Shown here in pieces: positions 47,739 through 56,577 of a stretch of DNA of 64,000 bases. Position 1 is the stretch's first letter; the number at the start of each line of letters is the position of its first letter. The position numbers and the translations under genes are program-made. This DNA is from Gnetum montanum (lineage: Eukaryota; Streptophyta; Gnetopsida; Gnetales; Gnetaceae). The notes beneath the pieces were generated by a model. It did not search any database and was not told the origin of the DNA. It saw nothing but the letters and a program-made list of their open reading frames with translations. The DNA lies in the NCBI GenBank assembly GCA_015680685.1, contig MNCI01030123.1, forward strand, positions 202,918-266,917, given 5' to 3'.

Positions 47739-47898
47739 GTGTTCACCCTTGTTGTTATGAACACCAGTTTTTGTCAAGTCTTGTAATAAAGACCGTTCAC
47801 ATGTCATCCCATTAGTTCCATTTCCCCTAATAATCCCATACCTACCTGATATCATTGTAAGGAACTCGAGGACGAGTTTTCATTCAGTCATGGGGGTA
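47739..47898 (+). other. Element F 3' hairpin, conserved block and polypurine tract
   Basis: GGTGTTCA...TGAACACC stem (47739-47766), TAATAATCCCATACC (47828-47842) and AGTCATGGGGGTA (47886-47898) ending at the LTR. This is the cleanest example of the 3' cis-region. Confidence 0.7.
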
Positions 47899-48939
47899 TG
47901 ATGAGACGCGACCTGCATGTGCCGCGATATCGCGTCTTCCCCTGCGATATCGCGTACGCGATATCGCGGTCCGCCGCCATATCTATAAATAAGAGGCGGC
48001 ACTCCCTTCATTTCCCAATCCTGGCTAGAAGTAGCGAAGCTCTGGCAGATTGATCACTCCAGAGTTAGAATTTTTCCCATGTGCCCGCAGTAGGAGTCCT
48101 AGAGTGAACGGCTCTTTATTCGAGCAGCTTGTAACCTGAACCCAAGTTGTGTACGGCAATAAAGACGAACTTGATTGGATAAACCTTGCAGTACATGGTT
48201 TTATTGTTGTTTATTTACTGCTTTCCTAGTGCGCACAAGTACGACTTGATTACGAGCGTCTACGGACGTGTACGGCTAGTCAAGGAATCGGCTGCTTGTC
48301 GCAACGCATGAGTACGACTTGATTACGAGCATTGGCTACTTGGTAACCCAGTAGCGTATTCCAGGATTCTGCGCTTGGTAATCCCAGTGGTAGTCCAATG
48401 TGTACGGCTAGTCAAGGAATCGGCTACTCATTGCTAGGCTAGAACGTGTGATAAGTACGACTTAGTTACGAGCACCCACGGGTGTGTACGGCTAGCTAAG
48501 GAATCGGCTGCTTATCACACTTAAGCTAAATAGGTGCCTCAGTACAATTACTTCGAGCACTTGCATTATGTGTGGTGATCCCAGTAACGATTAGTGTTTG
48601 GTAAGCCACAGTTGCATAGTTCAGGGTGTGTCTGGTAAGTGGGAACGGATGCTAACGCTAGTTAATTTAGACTTAGGACACTAGTTAGAGTTAGTTAGTT
48701 TCTCAACCCTTTCCCCTGATAGCATAGAAGATAAACCGAAAAATACCAAAAAAATCACATACCTCAGACTTGCTTAACCATACACCGTGACACTTACAAG
48801 CAAGCCTGAGAAGACAACGAATGATTAACCCCAAGTGTTTATTGTGGTGTTAAGGCATTTAGTCTGCGGAGTTCGACCGGATCGCGCGTGCACGCTCGTA
48901 TTCGTATGGTTGAGTGTAGGGGTACCTCGCCACTCATCA
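47899..48939 (+). repeat. Element F 3' LTR (1041 bp)
   Basis: U3 is only about 85 bp before TATAAATA (47984-47991). It contains the 12-bp palindrome CGCGATATCGCG (47923-47934) and a 24-bp perfect palindrome at 47944-47967 made of two GCGATATCGC around GTAC. AATAAA at 48158-48163 marks a likely R end. U5 is very long and holds three hairpin units (48235-48299, 48308-48431, 48446-48520). Confidence 0.95.
48235..48520 (+). repeat. Three-copy structured unit in F-type U5
   Basis: Each unit reads: helix a, GTACGACTTRRTTACGAGC, helix c, GTGTACGGCTAG, AAGGAATCGGCT, helix a'. Pairs by unit: a ACAAG/CTTGT, ATGAG/CTCAT, ATAAG/CTTAT; b CTTGA/TCAAG, CTTGA/TCAAG, CTTAG/CTAAG; c CGTC/GACG, CATTGG/CCAATG, CACC/GGTG. 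Both sides change together. The middle unit has two extra inner hairpins of the TTGGTAAYCCCAG type. Confidence 0.75.
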
Positions 48940-48944
48940 GTATT

Positions 48945-49597
48945 TAAGAATGATTTTTCTACTAATGGAATTGACTTCAAGTAAGATTTGGACCACCAAA
49001 AGCAGGTTTTGAAACAATGCATTGAAACAAATTTAAAGCTTAATTAATAGAAGAGTCATTTAATGATCCAAGATGACATAGTTCTAGGACATAAGGTATC
49101 CTACAGGAGAATTAAGGTAGATCTAGATAAAATTAGAGTCATCAAGAATATTATGCAATGATCAAAGATAGTTATGAACTTTAGATCATTTCATAGTCAT
49201 AAAAGATATTATAGAATATTTATTGAGAATTTTTTAAAGACTACAACACTGCTTGTGAAACTAACAAAGAAAGATACACCATTCTAGTGGTTTGAACAAT
49301 GTGAAAAATCATTTGAGAGCCTAAAACATAAACTAATCAAGACATTAATCCTTAGAACTCTAGATTGCTCTTGGCCTTTTCATATCATGATTAATGCTTC
49401 GAACTATGCATTAGAAATAGTGTTGACCTAGTTAGATGATTAAAAGCAACCATACTACATATATTGTGCTAATAGAACCATTATTGGGGCACAACTTAAG
49501 TATATCACTACAAAAAATGAGATTATGACTGTGGTATATGCACTTTAAAAATTCTAACATTATGTGCTAAGGTATTCAATCTATGTTTATATTGACC
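48945..49597 (+). pseudogene. Element H reverse transcriptase end and RNase H start
   Basis: Resumes after F with VFKNDFSTNG, then RSFHSHKRYY-like and KKDTPF-like connection sequence, HIMINASNYALE, and the RNase H start YITTKNEIMTVVYAL near 49500. Cut at 49602 by element I. ATAGT is duplicated at 49598-49602 and 56573-56577. Confidence 0.75.
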
Positions 49598-49602
49598 ATA
49601 GT

Positions 49603-50410
49603 TGATGGGACATGATATCGCATGGGCCGTGATATTGCGTCCTTCACTGCGATATCGCGTACGCGATATCGTAGCCCGCTGCTAGTTCTATAAATCAAAG
49701 GCAGCTCTCCCTTGTTTCTCCATCTAGATCTAGACCTTAGCCAAAATCTTGCCATTTTTCCATTCCAAAGATAGAATAATTTCCATGTGCCCGCAATAGG
49801 AGTCCCAAAGTGAATGGATCTTTATTCAAGCAATTCTGTACCTAAGCACACAATTGTGTACGACAATAAAGAAGAACTTTTGGATAAACCTTGTAGTGCA
49901 TGGACTAATATAAATAGGACTTTAATTATTGTTAATTATTTAAATGCTTTCTTAAGGACTTAATCTCTCTCGACCTTCAACTCTCATAGTTAAGTGCATT
50001 CAGTACGACCGCTTCAAGCACATGCGTTACGCTTGGTAATCCCAGTAACGAATAGCGTTTGGTAATCCCAGTAGCGTTGCATTGGTTCAAGGTGTGAAAC
50101 GGAAAGTGGGAACAAATACTGATGTTAGGATTATTAAGGCTTAGTTAGTTAAGGTTAGTTACTTAGTCTCTTCACCCCTTTCCTCTCTTAGCATAGGCGA
50201 TAAAAACATAAAAGATATAAAAATCACATTCCTCAAGCTTATTTAACCATACAACCATGAAAAATACAAGCAAGCTTGGGAGGACAATGATTTATTAACC
50301 TTAGGTGTTCCATAAGGCGTGTAGGCACTTAGTCTGCAGAGTTCGACTAGATCGTGCGTGTAATGCTCATATTTGTATGGTTAAGTGTATGGGTACCTCG
50401 CCACTCATCA
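49603..50410 (+). repeat. Element I 5' LTR
   Basis: 808 bp, TGATGGGACATGATATCGC...CTCATCA. GATATC/GATATT modules at 49614-49672, TATAAAT at 49689-49695, AATAAAG near 49867, then the U5 hairpin pair CGTTACGCTTGG...GTAACG (50030-50056). Confidence 0.95.
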
Positions 50411-50411
50411 T

Positions 50412-50430
50412 TAGCACCGTTGCCGGGGAC
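50412..50430 (+). other. Element I primer-binding site (tRNA-Asp)
   Basis: TAGCACCGTTGCCGGGGAC, two differences from the tRNA-Asp complement in its first 18 bases. Confidence 0.85.
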
Positions 50431-50555
50431 TAAGTTGTTTGTGCACTAAGTAGAACATAGGAAATCATCCACATGGTTGGGAAGCTTAAATGAACCCTTA
50501 GGGTTAATCAGAAGAAAATTTAAACAACGATCAATAGCACACCAACAAGATAACA

Positions 50556-53500
50556 ATGTCTTCTTTTTCCCATAAAAGCACTTCACCACCTAGGGATCAC
50601 ATCAGAGACAGTCAACGGCACAACATACATAACCAAGAACTGCCATTTCCTCAACAGTATCAGGTGGTATATACTCATCACGATGAGTATATACCCAATT
50701 TTACTTTTATCCTCCATCAGGATGAACAACTGCGTTGGCGAGACCTGCAAGGTAACATAGTGTTACCTCCAGATTGTGCAGTTCCCAACATGCTCCTTCA
50801 TGCTCTTGCACAGATAGGCATGATGCAACTATACATTGAATACATTGCAAGTGATTATGACACAAGGGATTACCATCCCACAGCGGTGCAATGTTTAAGG
50901 GACTTGAGGTAGAAGAGCTACCATACATCGTTGAAGGGCAAAGGGGTCCTGCATGTCCTAAGCGAGGTTGGAGATGGTGAACCAGTTATAGCATGTTCTC
51001 CATCAAATGATGTTCCCCCTCCTAACAATGGTGAGGAGGTGGGGTATCAGAACCTACACTCCATGATTCACAATCCTGATTTTGATCCCCATGAACACCA
51101 AGTGTTCACTGAGGGAACACAAACACATGACAAGGACGGGCATTCGGATCGTCATCATGATCGGGGCCGTAACCACCAAAGAGAAGGTAAAAAACATTGT
51201 CATAGTGATGGTTCCCCTTCTTCTTCACCTTCATCACATCATTCACCCTCTCCTTCCACATCAAGACATAGTCACAAAGAGCACAACCGTGAGGATAAGG
51301 GTAAGCAAGATGAGAACCCTTGACGAGAGAGTCGAGAGTGAGGATGAGGGCATTCTAGGGAATCAAGGCATGGAAGAAGGGAAAGTAGGGAACCGCGTAG
51401 GCATCATAGATGCCATGAAAGAAATGACAACAAAGAACCCCTACTAGCAACTTGGAGTATGTTAGACATTACGGAGGCAGTTAGAATACCTACAAGGCAC
51501 CAGAAAGATAGCCGGATCAAGAGACTAGACATGAATAATATCCCACGGTTTGAGGGGGGATACAATGCTGATCCGCAAAACCACTTACAGGAATTCCATG
51601 ATGCTTGTGCCTTGCAAAATATTGAAAATGAGTGGAAAAAGTTAAATTTGTTCCCTAGGACACTCATAAAAAAAGCAGAAAGTTGGTATTGGTCCTTAGA
51701 ATCGGAATCCATTAGACAGTGGAGTACGATGCTAGAATTGCTTAATGATAAATACCAAATGTACTCCAGAGTGTCCAACTTGCGTAAGCAGATCCAAGGA
51801 TGGAAGTAGGGTAATCATGAACCCTTGGATGCTACCATGGGCTGGTATTATGCATTTACTACATCATTGCCTGGGCCATGGTTATGCACAACGGGATCAA
51901 CTACACCATCTTGTAGATGGGCTAAGACATGAAACCAGGAGAACCCTTGGGACGTATGCTCAAGGGAGACTATTTGAACTTAGGTTCCATGAGGTTCATA
52001 GATTATTGGAGCAAGTAGCTAAGGAAGAAGGAGATCTACGAAAAAGAGAAAGCATGGAAGAGTATAACTGCGATCCTTCCCACTGAAAAAGGGGAGTGAG
52101 ATTCTGCAAGGAAGAAGATAAATCACCACTCAAAGAATTGGTGAATAGAAAAACCTTGCCGCTTCAAAATTTGACAATCGAAGTGTCGGCTAAGGTAGAT
52201 CAAATGTGGGACTCCTTAGATAGTAGATTTGAAACCATTTTAAAAATCGTAGAGGAGTCTAAGGAGCGAAGTAGTGACCATGATAAGAAAAAGAGGAGAG
52301 ATTCAAATCATGCACGTAACAAAGGTAAGGGAAAAATGACTATCACCGATGAGGTTGTGGACTCTGATATAGACAATGGTGGTGGATGTAAGATCTACCA
52401 ATATGACCACCCTAAGGGATGTTGCCCAATAATCTCACATCTGCAAGAGTCTGGGGTGTATGCACTCAACCCAAGACTTAACAAACGACAAGCACCCCGA
52501 AAGATACCTTATTCCCAAGGTAACCCAAGGTAGTTCCACCAACCCTTAATGTATTATCCAAGTGGAAATCTGCCACAACCTATCGAGCAACACCAGTAGT
52601 TGAAATACCCATAGTCATGGGGGATGCCACCGCCTAGGCAACAATACCCTTATCGGCAACCAAATCCATATGGCTATTATGTGCAACAGCTAGTTTCTCC
52701 AAGTGACTCTATCAGTCACATGACTCCACAATGACACTACCAAGTTCGGGAGTATTTTAAGACTCCTTCTCCTGGAAGGGACACCCCACATGCATACCAT
52801 CCTCTGAATCCATCCGCATCTCTTACACCGATAGTTCCACTACCACCCGCTCCAATGATACAAGGGTAACTCCCCACTCAACCACAGCAACGTAATGCTA
52901 CTAGAGCTACAAACCTTCAATCCACTACTAGTTCTAATAACCGTACAAAGAGAAGACCCTTCTTTAGAATGAATAGTCCAAACAAGCTCTCACAACCACA
53001 AGTGGTTGAGTCTATGACCACTCCTCCATCAAGAAAGGCTTCGAAGCTCCCTTCAAACCAACAACAGAGCTCAACGCACACAGTTATGTTAACACATACC
53101 CTGACTAACTAGATAAAGGTGGGCCACCTTCCTAGGAAACTCTCTGACCTCGAAAGTCCCTTAATCTACCTCCAAGTCACTGGGAATGAACCTTGTAAAG
53201 CTCTTCTAGACTCAGGTTCCAAAGTCAACTTAATATCACAATAAATGTATAAAGCATGGAACCTGCCTCCACTCAAGAAGAGCAATATTCAAGTAGAGCT
53301 GGTTGACCAGTCCATCACTGTCCCTTTGGGACTTGTCGAGGACATTGTTACCACTATGTGTGGTTGGTCATACCTCGCTGATTTCCTAGTGATAGAAGTC
53401 AAAAATAATAAAGGGGACTTCCCAATTATAATGGGGAGGGCATGGCTAAGTACCATAAATGTATGCCTAGGAATCCGCGATCTTTCCTTGGAAATATCTA

Positions 53501-53860
53501 AGGAAAAAATTTATGGAAAGATTGAGAAGAAGAAAGTTCCATGCATCACATACAATGATACAAAGGGTGATGACATACAGGAATGCTCAGCATCTCCTAT
53601 ATGCAACTGGTATGCCCAGGAAACTTAGATACAAAGGTGCCTATATGTAGCAACCACACAACAAGAAAACACCTAGTGGTTGATAGCTAATAAGGAGAGC
53701 AATTCACCAACATGCATGGAACTAACTGGGGGAATGACATGCAACCACAACGAAAGCATAGATACATTGGATTATGAGCATTGCCAACTTCCAACCCTTA
53801 ATCTAAAAACATCAATTGGGAGAAGTTAGACACTTCTAAAGAATTTAAATAAGCACTCAA
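50556..53860 (+). pseudogene. Element I gag-protease gene
   Basis: ATG at 50556 (MSSFSHKSTSPP). N-terminal DEYIPNFTFILHQDEQLRWRD, Ser/His linker, gag core (51459-51809), a one-base insertion near 51845, then the rest in one frame through the zinc knuckle CKIYQYDHPKGCC (about 52388-52430, second Cys is Tyr), Pro/Gln-rich tail and protease with intact DSG (GAC at 53209) and FPIIMGRAWLST. After the insertion gag and protease are in the same frame with no frameshift between them, so they form one polyprotein. Several TAG/TGA stops. It ends before the AATCATGGGGG tract at 53886. Confidence 0.88.
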
Positions 53861-55340
53861 TATTTTGGATCTCTCCCTTTCAATTCAATCATGGGGGAGA
53901 TGGCCACCTTTGCTAATCAATTGAGGCCCTCAGTTCTTTTAAGTTTTTGTTTTACACATTTTTGTTTCACAAATTTCTTTAACTTTTCTTGTTTTTGTTT
54001 TACAACATCGTTTATACTTTTTCTTTTATTTGTGTGTGTATGTGTGTGTCTTATCCATTTTGTTAAGTTTTTCACCCAATAAGTGCTATTAATGATGGTA
54101 TGAACTATTTTCTATTGGTTGCTAATGTTTGGTTTTTACCTTTAAGTTACGATGTTGATACTAAGATATGGTTCTATTGATATAACAGGCAATTTCTATG
54201 GTTTCTCTTGGCTTGGAACTATACAATCACCTTTCTCAATAATAAGAACTATCAACAAATCAGTGACTAAGCATTTCTCAAACTAAGGAAGGACTCAAGG
54301 ATTGAAAAGGGTGTGACTTTAAGGGGATTTGATGCATTTGTGTTGGCCATTCTCTTGGGTGCTTGGATGTTTTCTTCTTAAGTTTTCTTACCGTTTCAAT
54401 GTTACCCAATTATCGAGAAGCTGAGTAAATAAAGATAATAAGTCTTTGCATGGTGTGGTTCTCACGCAAAAACAAAACAAAAAAAATGGTGAGAATTCAA
54501 AGCACACCACTTAGACGAAATAATCATTTGGGCTACAAGCACTGGTTATGGAATTAAAATAAACATGTTTCCTCTAACTAAAGCCCTTCTCGCTACCTAT
54601 TCTCTCCTCCTTTGTTTCGTCGAACTGGTGATGGATCTTTGAGGGATGCATTCTTGTTACTTCAAGTGGATGGATTGGCTGAATGCATTAATGCAAAGTC
54701 ACTGGATGTGGTTTGTTTGAGGCCAGACTTGGAATGGGATCTACTAAGTCACATTAATCATTAAATACACAAGGGGCTATACATCACCTTGTTCTTGAGA
54801 CTCCATTCCATTCTCTTCTTTCCATCATTCTCTCTCCATTGTTCACCTCATTGTCGGTTGTATCATTAGTGTATTTTGGTTGACGCATCGTTTTCTTTGT
54901 GGTAAATTCTTGTGGTTAAGACTTTAACTCTTGTTTCCAAATGACATTCCTAGAGCCTATGGACTCTTTGAATGTGGGATTGTCAGGGCATTAAGGGCAC
55001 GAGCCTGCTTTGGGGAGGACCCACTAGCATTCCTATTTGGTGCATCCATTAATTTCTTTCCTTCAGACATTGCTGCAATCACCATTTATTTTGTTCATTT
55101 CCATCTTTGACATCCCTTTTTATTGGCGTTGTCGTTGTCTCTTTTTCTTCATCCTTCTTATTCCTTCTCTTTTTCCATTCTATCACTACCGGAGGTTTTC
55201 TCTCAGTCATGGGGGTCCTAGTCCAATTTTTTTGATCTTTCTCTAAACCCCTACACCTCGGGTAGTCACTGATATTATATCTCCAGAATCCGCAATCAGC
55301 CATACCACAACTCAGCCAATGGACCTTTCACCAAAGCAAG
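53861..55340 (+). other. Element I non-coding spacer
   Basis: AATCATGGGGG (53886-53896), TTTTTGTTTTACA repeats (53940-54005), GTGACTTTAAGGGGATTTG (about 54313-54331), AAGTCTTTGCATGGTGTGG (about 54439-54457) with an A-rich tract, TTTGGGGAGGA (55009-55019), AGTCATGGGGG (55204-55214). No GATATC/TATA block. Collinear with F. Confidence 0.75.
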
Positions 55341-55764
55341 GTATCAACTACATTGTGATTTATTTACCCTTGCTAATATAAGACTATGTTGTGTGTGCAG
55401 ATGGCAATCATACAACAACGGATTGGACTTGCAGGAAACGCTTGAAATGGATTGGTGTTGAAGTAGTTATGCAATGAACAAGATTGATGGCAAGCTTATG
55501 GATGGACAATGAAAGATGCAATCTTGGCATTGGCAGCAGTAGACTTCTTCTCTCTTCTCTCTCAGCTGCCAAATAAGGCCTAATGTCAAATGTATAAATT
55601 GTTCACTCTTGTTGTCATGAACACCAATTTTGTCATGTTTTGTAATGATGATCCATTCACATGTCATCCCATTCACCAGTAGTTCCATTCAAGTCAATAA
55701 TCCCATACCTTCCCAATATTTTGTAAGGAACTCGAGGATGGATTTTTATTTAGTCATGGGGGTA
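55341..55764 (+). other. Element I residual intron, 14-codon ORF and 3' cis-region
   Basis: Donor AAG|GTATCA (55341), acceptor GTGTGTGCAG (55400), then ATG at 55401 and MAIIQQRIGLAGNA with a stop. Downstream are a decayed GTTCA...TGAAC stem (about 55600-55625), CAATAATCCCATACC (55695-55709) and AGTCATGGGGGTA (55752-55764). Confidence 0.6.
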
Positions 55765-56572
55765 TGATGGGACGCGATATCACATGGGTTGTGATATCGC
55801 GTCCTTCCTTGTGATATCACGTATGCAATATCGTAGCTCGCTGCTAGTTCTATAAATAAGAGGTGGATCTCCCTTGTTTTTCCATCTAGATCTAGACCTT
55901 AGCCAAAATCTTGCCATTTTTCCATCCCAAAGATAGAATAATTTCCATGTGCCTGCAGTAGGAGTCCCAAAGTGAACAGATCTTCATTCGAGCAATTCTA
56001 TACCTAAGCACACAATTGTGTACGGCAATAAAGATGAACTTTTGGATAAACCTTGCAGTGCATGAACTAAGATAAATAGGACTTTAATTATTGTTAATTG
56101 TTTAAATGCTTTCTTAAGGACTTAATCTCTCTCAACCCTCAACTCTCATAGTTAAGTGCATTCAGTACGACCACTTCGAGCACATGCGTTACACTTGGTA
56201 ATCCCAGTAACAAATAGCGTTTGGTAATCCTAGTAGCATTGCATTGGTTTAGGGTGTGAAATGGCAAGTGGGAACAGATACTGATGCTAGGATGATTAAG
56301 GCTTAGTTAGTTAAGGTTAGTTACTTAGTCTCTTCACCCCTTTCCTCTCTTAGCATAGGTGATAAAAACATAAAAGATATAAAAATCACATGCCTCGAGC
56401 TTACTTAACCATACAACCGTGACAAATACAAGTAAGCCTGGGAGGACAACGATTGATTAACCTTAGGTGTTCCATAAGGCGTGTAGGCACTTAGTCTACA
56501 GAGTTTGACCGGATCACGCGTGTAATGCTCGTATTCATTTGGTTGAGTGTAGGGGTACCTCACCACTCATCA
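55765..56572 (+). repeat. Element I 3' LTR
   Basis: 808 bp, TGATGGGACGCGATATC...CTCATCA; TATAAATA at 55851-55858; modules match the 5' LTR in order but with C/T changes inside the palindromes. AATAAAG near 56026. Confidence 0.95.
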
Positions 56573-56577
56573 ATAGT

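Larger units (their letters stand above)
41682..48939 (+). mobile_element. Element F: non-autonomous gag-PR Athila-like element, complete with TSD GTATT
   Basis: Plus-strand element flanked by the perfect duplication GTATT (41677-41681, 48940-48944). 5' LTR 41682-42492 (with an assembly gap), PBS, gag-PR (42615-45783), spacer (45941-47469), residual 60-nt intron and short ORF, polypurine tract, 3' LTR 47899-48939. RT, RNase H, integrase and aORF are all absent, and so is the internal promoter-like block. It is the least decayed element in the window. The LTRs align without indels outside the gap and the palindrome array. Confidence 0.95.
49603..56572 (+). mobile_element. Element I: non-autonomous gag-PR Athila-like element, complete with TSD ATAGT
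   Basis: Plus strand, flanked by the perfect duplication ATAGT. 5' LTR 49603-50410, PBS, gag-PR (50556-53860), spacer, 60-nt residual intron and 14-codon ORF (55341-55445), polypurine tract, 3' LTR 55765-56572. Same structure as F but a different LTR family (LTR 808 bp, starting TGATGGGAC). No RT, integrase or aORF. Both LTRs are 808 bp; most differences between them are C/T or G/A. Confidence 0.95.

Noticed and set aside
47899-47967. CRISPR-like or satellite array of GATATC repeats
   Set aside because: Modules are few, within a promoter position of an LTR, with irregular linkers and no spacers.
48235-48520. tRNA-like genes in U5 (GGTAATCCCAG hairpins)
   Set aside because: No cloverleaf, no B box GGTTCGA, no anticodon arm; the hairpins are part of the LTR leader.
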